NCBI GenBank assembly: GCA_021817045.1
Contig: JAKAWG010000049.1
Coordinates: 1-41,123, forward strand
Direction: 5' to 3'
Length of the DNA stretch: 41,123 nucleotides
Source: Acidobacteriota bacterium
Lineage (GTDB): Bacteria; Acidobacteriota; Terriglobia; UBA7540
The position numbers were made by a program, and so were the translations under genes. Shown piece after piece: positions 7,695-14,719 of this stretch. The stretch's first letter is position 1. Every line of letters begins with the position of its first letter. The notes beneath the pieces are model-generated. The model ran no database searches and was not told the DNA's origin. It worked only from the letters and a program-made list of their open reading frames with translations.

Positions 7695-9362
7695 TCAAAG
7701 GTTCTTGTGCACCACGTTTTCGAGGTGGGTGTCGGGAAGCGACCGGGTGAGATAAACGTTGAAGTCCTTAACGGCGCTTAAAGCGAACATCGGAATGCCC
7801 CTCTCGTGTTGCGCCTTGATCCGCACAAAATCTGCCGCTTCAACCTGATCCAGTACGAAAGGCGGACGTTGGTCTTCCTTCAGATATTTCAATTCGATGT
7901 GGCTCATCTCGAAACCCTTCACGTGGCGGATGTAAAAGCCGTACGCGGGCATCGTCCCGAACATAGTCGGCTCAGGATAGCCCTTCGCCTTTTCCGGCAC
8001 AACGATGGAGGCATCTGATCGAGTGCCGCCTCCTTCGTGGAGAACGTAAATCTCACTCAGCCTGACGTCCTCTATTTCGTGGCCGGGTATGCCAGTGAGT
8101 ATTGAGGCGTAGCGTGACGCCGTCCTGTCCACCACGATGTTGCTGATGTTCACGCGGCGGAGCTTGCCCACCGGTGCCCCTGCCGGGCCGCGCATGCGCG
8201 CCCCGAGGCGCAGAAAAATCGGCAAATTGACGATGTCACGCATCGTGATGTTGGTAATCGAAATGTCTTCCAGCAACGCCCCGTCCACCGTCTCAAGGGC
8301 GAATCCCTGGCAATTGTCGAAGACGCAGTTCGAGATGGTGATGTTCTTGAAGCCGCCGTTCGATTCGGTGCCGCACTTGATGCGGCCCGTATGCGGGTGG
8401 TGTGAGTTGGGGGGCCAGCGTTTGAACGTTCCATTGATCACGGTTCCCAACTCGTAGCTGCCGGTCACCATGCAGTTGGTGAGGGTAAGGTCCTCGGTCG
8501 ACCTTGCGTAGCCGAGCGCGTAAGAGCTTTTCAGGCAGATGCCGTCATCCCACGGCGAGTTCACGGTGGTGTTCGAGACGCGCACATTGCGGCAGCAATC
8601 AATGTCCATGCCGTCGCGGTTCGTGTCAATGATGAGATTGTCGATGGTGAAATTATCTACGCCCGTCGCGAGAATGCCAAAGTGCCCGCCTTCGAGGATC
8701 GAGAAGTCGCGCAAGGTCACGTTATGGCAATTCTTCAGGCTGATCGCTTTATCGCCCAACCCCTCCGGGTGCGGGTTGCGGCCGACGGAACGTTGCAGCC
8801 CTTTTCCCCAGATCATCCCCGGCCCGAGGATGGAAACATTCTCAAGTCCCACACCCCAGATCAGGGCGTTGTGCCAATGGCTGTGGCCGTAGTCCTGGTA
8901 CTGCGGCTCCGGGCCGGGCTCGGGGGAATCGTACCCTTGGCCTCCGCCTGCCGGCGACTCTGCCGCCAGAATCGTCGCGCCGCGCTCCAGGTAGAGCACA
9001 ATGTTGCTCTTGAGGTGAATGGAGTAGCAAAGGTAAGTGCCAGCGGCGAGCCGCACTGTGCCACCGCCCTCAGATGCGGCCGCCTCGATGGCCTTGTTGA
9101 TGGCGGGCGTGTCGAGCGTCTTGCCATCGCCCTTCGCTCCGAACGCTCTCACATCATGGATTCCGGAAACGCGCGCTGGGCGAAAAGCACCGGCGACAGA
9201 AGTTTCCTGCGGCGCGGCAACCGGCTCTATAAATCGCCGGTGTGGCGGCCGGACCGTGCCGGGCTGCTGCGCCGCAAGCTGCCCCGGCATCGCCATTCCC
9301 GCTCCAATCCCGAGTATTTTTTGAAGAACGCTGCGCCTGCTAGCTCCAATTGTTTCCGTCAT
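7695..9362 (-). CDS. GH28 polygalacturonase / rhamnogalacturonase family protein, Tat-exported
   Basis: 555 residues. The N-terminus has a twin-arginine-like signal (S-R-R-S-V-L-Q at 8-14, then G-I-G-A-G-M-A-M and an A-x-A-type end). A pectate-lyase-superfamily start V-R-A-F-G-A-K-G-D-G-K (71-81) leads into a right-handed beta-helix. GH28 landmarks are N-x-D-G-M-D (248-253), D-D-G-I-C-L-K-S (272-279) and R-I-K (327-329). The usual G-H-G motif is replaced by G-S-Y-E-L-G-T (301-307), a deviation that suggests a substrate other than plain polygalacturonan, for example rhamnogalacturonan. It has the first position in the minus-strand operon, and the start codon at 9360-9362 has an AAAGGA-like site upstream. 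Its long insertion with G-H-S-H-W-H-N-A-L-I-W-G is typical of large bacterial GH28 enzymes. Confidence 0.85.
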   Translation of the reverse strand: MTETIGASRRSVLQKILGIGAGMAMPGQLAAQQPGTVRPPHRRFIEPVAAPQETSVAGAFRPARVSGIHDVRAFGAKGDGKTLDTPAINKAIEAAASEGGGTVRLAAGTYLCYSIHLKSNIVLYLERGATILAAESPAGGGQGYDSPEPGPEPQYQDYGHSHWHNALIWGVGLENVSILGPGMIWGKGLQRSVGRNPHPEGLGDKAISLKNCHNVTLRDFSILEGGHFGILATGVDNFTIDNLIIDTNRDGMDIDCCRNVRVSNTTVNSPWDDGICLKSSYALGYARSTEDLTLTNCMVTGSYELGTVINGTFKRWPPNSHHPHTGRIKCGTESNGGFKNITISNCVFDNCQGFALETVDGALLEDISITNITMRDIVNLPIFLRLGARMRGPAGAPVGKLRRVNISNIVVDRTASRYASILTGIPGHEIEDVRLSEIYVLHEGGGTRSDASIVVPEKAKGYPEPTMFGTMPAYGFYIRHVKGFEMSHIELKYLKEDQRPPFVLDQVEAADFVRIKAQHERGIPMFALSAVKDFNVYLTRSLPDTHLENVVHKNL

Positions 9363-9617
9363 CGCTTGTCCTTTCCCGGCGTTTTGTTCCTGGCAACGAC
9401 AATGCTGGATTACCGCCGAAGCCAGCCACCTATTCTACGTCCAATCGAGCCACGAAGAGTTGCGTCAGGCGCTCGCTTGCAACTTATGTCCGCCCGCAAT
9501 GACTCACCCACCGCTGGCTCCAGAATCTCGATGCGCCCGACTTCAAGCACATAAGCCGCCTAGCACACACTCTGGGCAGCGAGCCACGCCGCTGCTCCGC
9601 ATGGCGGAAAAACAGCG
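9363..9617. promoter_or_regulatory. Divergent intergenic region between the CAZyme operon and bshC
   Basis: These 255 bases separate the GH28 start (minus) from bshC (plus), so promoters of both transcription units must lie here or the bshC promoter overlaps GH28. I see no convincing -35/-10 pair, no palindromic operator and no short gene. Confidence 0.4.
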
Positions 9618-11270
9618 ATGGTGTACTATGAAACAAGTATGACCCTAGCTACCATTCCATACGCCAACGTGCCGCGGACGACGGCGCTGCACCTCGATTA
9701 CGTGGACCGTTTTGATCGTGTGGCGCGTTTTTACGGCGGCTCTCCCGATGATTTGTTGAGTTACCAGCGCGTCGCGGCGGGAATCCGCAGCGAGCTATCT
9801 CACCGCAGAAAACTGGTGGAAATTCTGATCGAACAAAACCAGAGGTTCGGATGCACGGCTGAAACCGAACAAAGCATCCGAAGCCTTGAGAAAGAAGATA
9901 CGTTTGCCGTGCTTACCGGGCAGCAGGTTGGACTGTTTTCAGGCCCGGTGTTCACCCTCTATAAGGCGTTGACCACAGTCCACCTGGCAAGGCGGCTCAC
10001 GGAGCAAGGCGTCCGCTGCGTACCGGTCTTTTGGCTGGCGGCGGAAGATCACGACCTTGAGGAAGTGGTACGGACGGCCGTGCTCGACAAAGAAGGCGTG
10101 CTGACGCCGCTTGAAGCTCCGGCGGAGCGGCCGGCGCCCGATTCGCCGGTAGGAACGGTAAGACTCGGCGCAGGGATTAGCGGCGTGCTCGATCAGCTTC
10201 AAAACCTTCTTCCGGCGGGCGAGGCACGCGACCACCTGATGGGCGATCTCAGGCAGTGTTACGCACCCGGCGCGACTTGGAGCGAAGCGTTTGGCCGCCT
10301 GATCGCGCGGTTGTTCGGCCGGTTTGGCGTGGTTCTGATTGACCCGCTTGACGCGCGCCTGCACGAACTGGCAAGCGGCGTTTACCGGCTTGCGATTGAG
10401 CAGGCTCCCCGCCTGCGGGAACGGTTGCACGAACGCTCGCGAGCGCTGGTTGACGCCGGCTACCATGCCCAAGTCCACGTCGGCGAAGATTCAACCTTGC
10501 TTTTTCTCACCGTTAACGGCGGGCGGCATCCACTGCGCCAGCGCGGAGAATGGTTTGAGGCCGACGGAGCTTCCACCTTCCCGGCAGAGCTCGAGCGACG
10601 GATCGCGGCCACACCTTTGGACTTCACCCCGAGCGCGCTGCTTCGCCCGGTCGTGCAGGATTCGCTTCTGCCTACCATCGCCTGCGTGCCTGGCCCGGCT
10701 GAGCTCGCTTATTTCGCGCAATGTACGGCCATTTATGAAGAATTCGGCCGGCCGGCCCCGGTTCTTTTTCCGCGCGCTGCTTTCACCTTGGCGGAGCGCC
10801 GTCTTGCGAGATTACTCGAAAAATACGGCGCCACGCTGGAAGACGTTTGGCAGGGTGAAAACCATCTGCGCCGCAAGCTCGCCGCTGCCAGCCTCGGAAC
10901 AGACGCGGATGGCTGGCCCAAGCGGCTCGAACGCGGCGAGGAAGACCTCCGCAAGCTATTCGAAGATCTTCGTGGCTCCGTCGAGCGTATAGACCCTACA
11001 CTGCTGGATTCGTTGACCCATACCCACGAAAAAATAGAATTCCACCTCGAGCGGCTGCGCGGCAAGGTCAGCCGTGCTGCGCTCGACCGTTCGGAAATCC
11101 TGCGCCGGCATGAGGAGGAACTCCTTCGTTTCCTCACTCCGGCCGGAGGGTTGCAAGAGCGCGTGGTGAGCGGAGTCTATTTTGTTGGCCGAGCCGGCTA
11201 CGGGCTGCTCGACGCTCTGCTCGGTCAGATCGACGAAGGTCTGGGCCGGCATTGTTTCGCAGTGTATTGA
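9618..11270 (+). CDS. bshC: Bacillithiol biosynthesis cysteine-adding enzyme BshC
   Basis: 550 residues, the usual BshC length of about 540. Diagnostic segments are V-L-T-G-Q-Q-V-G-L-F-S-G-P-V-F-T-L-Y-K near residue 95 and P-V-F-W-L-A-A-E-D-H-D-L-E-E-V near 135, then the long C-terminal helical region with K-I-E-F-H-L-E-R-L. BshC joins cysteine to glucosaminyl-malate to give bacillithiol, the low-molecular-weight thiol of many Firmicutes, Deinococcus and several Acidobacteriota. Start codon: ATG at 9618; the ATG at 9639 (M-T-L-A-T-I-P-Y) fits the family N-terminus equally well and may be the true start. bshA and bshB are not in the window. A housekeeping redox gene, cytoplasmic. Confidence 0.93.
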   Translation: MVYYETSMTLATIPYANVPRTTALHLDYVDRFDRVARFYGGSPDDLLSYQRVAAGIRSELSHRRKLVEILIEQNQRFGCTAETEQSIRSLEKEDTFAVLTGQQVGLFSGPVFTLYKALTTVHLARRLTEQGVRCVPVFWLAAEDHDLEEVVRTAVLDKEGVLTPLEAPAERPAPDSPVGTVRLGAGISGVLDQLQNLLPAGEARDHLMGDLRQCYAPGATWSEAFGRLIARLFGRFGVVLIDPLDARLHELASGVYRLAIEQAPRLRERLHERSRALVDAGYHAQVHVGEDSTLLFLTVNGGRHPLRQRGEWFEADGASTFPAELERRIAATPLDFTPSALLRPVVQDSLLPTIACVPGPAELAYFAQCTAIYEEFGRPAPVLFPRAAFTLAERRLARLLEKYGATLEDVWQGENHLRRKLAAASLGTDADGWPKRLERGEEDLRKLFEDLRGSVERIDPTLLDSLTHTHEKIEFHLERLRGKVSRAALDRSEILRRHEEELLRFLTPAGGLQERVVSGVYFVGRAGYGLLDALLGQIDEGLGRHCFAVY

Positions 11271-11349
11271 AAACGTCTGGAGCGCGGGCACGCTCTTCGG
11301 CGCTTCGTCAATGTCCACGCGGGTGGGATAATTTCGAAGGAAGGTCGCG

Positions 11350-11796
11350 ATGAGTGTCGAAGCAATGAGACGTGCGGGTGACGGCGGGCGTACTGCGCGC
11401 TTGCACTCGATAAGCTTGGAAACCCACGCGCGCGTTGAGTTCAAGGACTTGACCGGCGCGATTGAGAAGTTGGTGGAGGCGTCCCAGGTGGAAAGCGGCG
11501 TGTGCCATATCTTTGTGCCTCATACGACGGCCGCGGTGCTCATTAATGAAAACGACGACCCCGCGCTCACCAGGGATTTCGACGAGTTTTTGAACCGGCT
11601 CGTCCCGCGCGACCGCGACTATCATCACAACGACGGCAACTGTGACGCACACCTGAAAGCAGCGCTCGTCGGCAGTTCGAAGGCTTTGCTGGTGGAAAAT
11701 CGCCGGCTCATCCTCGGCCGGTGGCAGGGAATCTATTTTTGCGAGTTCGACGGTCCCAGGAGGCGCGAATTGCGCGTGAAGGTCCTATCAGACTGA
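11350..11796 (+). CDS. yjbQ: YjbQ family protein (UPF0047, secondary thiamine-phosphate synthase-like)
   Basis: 148 residues, ATG preceded by GGAAGG. The protein matches the compact YjbQ/UPF0047 family: E-S-G-V-C-H-I-F-V-P-H-T-T-A-A-V-L-I-N-E-N, the D-Y-H-H-N-D-G-N-C-D-A-H segment, and L-G-R-W-Q-G-I-Y-F-C-E-F-D-G-P-R-R-R near the end. Members are cytoplasmic trimers with weak thiamine-phosphate synthase activity in E. coli tests; the physiological role is unsettled. It is separated from bshC by 79 bases and could be co-transcribed. The conserved His and Asp residues that would bind a metal or phosphate are present. Confidence 0.93.
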   Translation: MSVEAMRRAGDGGRTARLHSISLETHARVEFKDLTGAIEKLVEASQVESGVCHIFVPHTTAAVLINENDDPALTRDFDEFLNRLVPRDRDYHHNDGNCDAHLKAALVGSSKALLVENRRLILGRWQGIYFCEFDGPRRRELRVKVLSD

Positions 11797-11836
11797 GGTG
11801 CAATTCCATGCTAATTCTATTCAACAGCCGGGCAGC

Positions 11837-11864
11837 CGTCATTCCGAGCGAAGCGAGGAATCTG
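11837..11864 (+). repeat. Dispersed intergenic repeat of the GTCATTCYGAG...GCGAGGAATC type
   Basis: The bases GTCATTCCGAGCGAAGCGAG followed by GAATCTG lie in the gap between yjbQ and hemW. Diverged copies occur at 26082-26119 (inverted) and 29393-29420. All three are in gaps next to gene ends. The sequence type is widespread between genes of Acidobacteriota, from memory. Confidence 0.7.
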
Positions 11865-11974
11865 CTTTTCGGTCGCATCACATCAAGATTCCTAGGACCG
11901 GAAAAGCGCTGGCCCTCGGAATTACGGCGCATCACAGACGATGACACGGAGCGGCGCTTCAACTCAATAACTCG

Positions 11975-13153
11975 ATGAATTCACTGGCTTCCCCGACCCT
12001 CGGCTTTTACGTTCAGATTCCTTTTTGCGCCTCGAAGTGCAGCTTCTGCAACTTCAGCTCGCAGGTCGAGCGCTCGGCTGCCGTGTACGATTCTTATCTG
12101 CGTGGTCTCGAAGCTGAAGTGGCGCAGCTCTCGCGGCAGGCCGGGGATGTTGCCTTGCTCACGGTCGACTCGATCTATCTGGGCGGCGGAACTCCGTCGC
12201 TTTTTGGAGCGCCAAGGCTGGCGAGGTTGTTTAGCGTTCTTCGCGCCCGGTTTACTTTTGCGGAGCGGTGTGAAGCGACGATTGAAATCACGCCCAACTC
12301 CGCTGATGACGCGCTGCTCGCCGCGTTGCTTCCGCTCGGCTTCGACCGGCTGAGCATTGGCGCACAGTCGTTCGACGACCGTGAATTGCGCTCAGTGGGA
12401 CGGCTGCACACCGCAAGAGACATTCACGCGCAGGTCGCCGCCGCGCGGCGAGCAGGCTTCGGCAATATAAGCCTGGATCTGCTCGCCGGGCTGCCTTATC
12501 AATCGGAAGCAAGCTGGCAAAGGTCGATACAACAAGCGCTCCGGCTGCGCCCTGAGCACCTCTCTGTCTATCTTTTCGAGGCAGATGAAAAGAGCCGCCT
12601 CGGCCGGGAAGTGAGGCGAAGCGGCTCCGCGTATCACGCTGATGCCGTCCCGAGCGATGACTTTATGGCGGACGCGTACCAGACGGCACGGCACGACCTT
12701 ACCGCAGCAGGGTACGCCCAGTACGAGATCTCGAACTTCGCTCTGCCCGGATATGCTTCGCTCCACAACCGCAAGTATTGGCAGATGAAGCCATACCTTG
12801 GCATGGGCGCGGGCGCGCATTCGTTCGACGGTACGAGGCGATGGTCCAACCTCGTAGAGCCGAAAGCTTATGTGGAAAAGCTCGCCCAGGGCCTTTCCCC
12901 GACCGCTGACTGCCGAAGCCTTCCGGCCTTCGAGCGAGCGGAGGAATTCTTCTTTCTCGGGTTGCGCCAGCGCGAAGGCGTGCGACTGGATCACGCGCGC
13001 CGCCTTTTCGCTGGCCTTTCTCTCGATCCATGGGAACGCAGGCTGCGGGACCTTGCCAGCGAAGGCTGGCTTAAGGAGCGCGACGGCGCGTTTTCACTCA
13101 CAGACAGCGCCCTGCTTGTTTCCAATGAAATTTTCGAGCGGCTACTGCTCTAG
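11975..13153 (+). CDS. hemW: Radical SAM heme chaperone HemW (coproporphyrinogen III oxidase-like)
   Basis: 392 residues. The radical-SAM cysteine motif C18-x3-C22-x2-C25 (F-C-A-S-K-C-S-F-C-N-F) is followed by Y-L-G-G-G-T-P-S-L, the family's S-I-G-A-Q-S-F-D-D-R-E-L, L-D-L-L-A-G-L-P-Y-Q, and Y-E-I-S-N-F-A. The HemN-type C-terminal domain is present. HemW proteins lack the N-terminal extension of true HemN and act as heme-binding chaperones that insert heme in respiratory enzymes, rather than as oxidases; the start after a short leader (M-N-S-L-A-S-P-T-L-G-F-Y-V-Q-I-P-F-C) fits HemW. No strong ribosome binding site is obvious before the ATG. It is followed after 43 bases by the threonine aldolase gene. 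Confidence 0.92.
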   Translation: MNSLASPTLGFYVQIPFCASKCSFCNFSSQVERSAAVYDSYLRGLEAEVAQLSRQAGDVALLTVDSIYLGGGTPSLFGAPRLARLFSVLRARFTFAERCEATIEITPNSADDALLAALLPLGFDRLSIGAQSFDDRELRSVGRLHTARDIHAQVAAARRAGFGNISLDLLAGLPYQSEASWQRSIQQALRLRPEHLSVYLFEADEKSRLGREVRRSGSAYHADAVPSDDFMADAYQTARHDLTAAGYAQYEISNFALPGYASLHNRKYWQMKPYLGMGAGAHSFDGTRRWSNLVEPKAYVEKLAQGLSPTADCRSLPAFERAEEFFFLGLRQREGVRLDHARRLFAGLSLDPWERRLRDLASEGWLKERDGAFSLTDSALLVSNEIFERLLL

Positions 13154-13196
13154 CGCTTCTTGAACTGCCCGCAGCGCTCGTTGGAGGTGAACCCAC

Positions 13197-14255
13197 ATGA
13201 ACCCGATCGTTGATTTACGCAGTGATACCGTGACCAAGCCGACGGCCGCCATGCGAAAAGCGATGGCCGAGGCGGAGGTGGGCGACGACGTTTATCGCGA
13301 AGACCCCACCGTGAATAGCCTTCAGGAGCGCGCTGCCGAGATTTTCGGCCGCGAGCAGGGGCTCTTTGTTCCCTCGGGTTCAATGGGAAACCAAACAGCG
13401 ATTAAGGTGCATACGCACCACGGCCAGGAAGTGATCTGCGAGGAACGTGCGCATATTTACAGCGTGGAAATGGCGACGATGGCGGCCTTTGCGGGTTGTC
13501 TGGCACGCCCCATCCGCGCCCCGGACGGCATCTTGACGTGGGAGATCATTGGGCCGCAGGTTCGTCCTAAAGCTGAGAACCGTGCGCGAACCGGCTTGAT
13601 TTCTCTGGAAAACACCAGCAACCTGGCGGGCGGCACGGTCTACGTGCCGAAGATTACCGCGCACATCTGCGAGCAGGCTCACGCGGCCGGACTTCCCGTT
13701 CACCTGGATGGTGCGCGCATCTTTAACGCTGCGGTGGCGCTTGGTCGTTCCGTCGCCGAACTGACGCGCGGGTTCGATTCCGTGATGTTTTGCTTTTCAA
13801 AGGGATTAGGGGCGCCGGTAGGATCCATGCTGGTCGGCAGTCGGGCGTTTATCGAAGAAGCGCGCCGGGTGCGTAAGGTTCTCGGCGGTGCCATGAGACA
13901 GGTGGGAGTGCTGGCGGCCGCGGCGCGCGTGGCGCTGGAAGAGTCTCCCGAGCGGCTCCACATTGACCACGCCAACGCCAGGTTTCTTGCCGAAGGGCTC
14001 GCTGAAATTCCAGGCCTGGCCATCGATCCTTCTGAGGTCATCACGAACATTTTGTTGGTGGACGTCACAGGCACGGGTCTTACTAGCTTCGAAATCTCCG
14101 GCCGGCTTGCCGCCGAGCGCGTGCTCGCCAACGGCGTGACCGCATCCAGCATCAGAATGGTGACCCATCGTGACGTGGATCGTTCCGGATGCGAGAGAGC
14201 GCTGAAGGCGGTGCAGGAAGTGCTTGGCCAGCCGCAAAAGAGCTTTCACGCGTGA
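13197..14255 (+). CDS. ltaE: Low-specificity L-threonine aldolase
   Basis: 352 residues, ATG preceded by GGAGGT. The N-terminus [11 protein letters not shown], the early [11 protein letters not shown] and [10 protein letters not shown] are classic for beta-eliminating threonine aldolases of PLP fold type I. The Schiff-base lysine is Lys202 in [13 protein letters not shown], and [11 protein letters not shown] precedes it. The enzyme splits L-threonine and L-allo-threonine to glycine and acetaldehyde in the cytoplasm. Length and motifs are complete. It probably forms a run with hemW upstream (43-base gap). Confidence 0.93.
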   Translation: MNPIVDLRSDTVTKPTAAMRKAMAEAEVGDDVYREDPTVNSLQERAAEIFGREQGLFVPSGSMGNQTAIKVHTHHGQEVICEERAHIYSVEMATMAAFAGCLARPIRAPDGILTWEIIGPQVRPKAENRARTGLISLENTSNLAGGTVYVPKITAHICEQAHAAGLPVHLDGARIFNAAVALGRSVAELTRGFDSVMFCFSKGLGAPVGSMLVGSRAFIEEARRVRKVLGGAMRQVGVLAAAARVALEESPERLHIDHANARFLAEGLAEIPGLAIDPSEVITNILLVDVTGTGLTSFEISGRLAAERVLANGVTASSIRMVTHRDVDRSGCERALKAVQEVLGQPQKSFHA

Positions 14256-14294
14256 TACAATTACTGGCCGAGAAGTGGTGAAAGGATAGGTCCG

Positions 14295-14672
14295 GTGTTG
14301 TCGGGACGCAAGCAAGGGTGGCGAAGACGCCGGCGGCACGCTGCCGTTGTATGGGCGTCGGTCTTCATCCAACTCCACCTTTTCTTCGTTCTGGAGCTGC
14401 ATCATCATGGATCGCCTTTCGTTACCTGGGCGCCTCATCATGCCAGCCAGTCCGCCTCGTTAGCTTGGTCCTCACGTAAGCAAACTCCTCACTCGAAGCC
14501 TCTTTGTCCGGCCTGCAAGCTCATGCGGCAGGGCTCGGTCAATGTGGCTTGCATTGTTTCCTCCAGAGGCCCTCGGTGCTTAACGCCCCGGAGAGATCAG
14601 TCATGTGCTTCGCGGCCATCGCTCACAACCTGCTTTTGCCCCTCCGGTACTGACCCACCGTTCTTCTCCTAG
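14295..14672 (+). CDS. Small His/Cys protein, DUF2946-like, upstream of a TonB receptor
   Basis: 125 residues from a GTG at 14295 with AAAGGATAGG in front. A basic N-terminus (G-R-K-Q-G-W-R-R-R-R-R-H) is followed by one hydrophobic segment A-A-V-V-W-A-S-V-F-I-Q-L-H-L-F-F-V-L, then H-H-H-G and a C-P-A-C-K-L-M-R-Q motif. Small exported proteins with an H-H-H stretch and a C-x-x-C just before a TonB receptor gene recall the DUF2946 group, sometimes linked to copper. That relation is from memory and weak. The C-terminal 45 residues look low in structure. The gene ends 47 bases before the receptor start and is probably in its operon. Metal sensing or delivery is a guess. Confidence 0.5.
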   Translation: MLSGRKQGWRRRRRHAAVVWASVFIQLHLFFVLELHHHGSPFVTWAPHHASQSASLAWSSRKQTPHSKPLCPACKLMRQGSVNVACIVSSRGPRCLTPRRDQSCASRPSLTTCFCPSGTDPPFFS

Positions 14673-14719
14673 TTGGCGACAAGCCAAAGCAGCCCAAATC
14701 ACATACGGGAGAAGACTTT

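Noticed and set aside
7477..7698. N-terminal extension of the GH43-like protein from a TTG at 7698
   Set aside because: The TTG overlaps the upstream stop, but the extension puts about 74 extra residues before a good signal peptide, so the ATG at 7476 is preferred.
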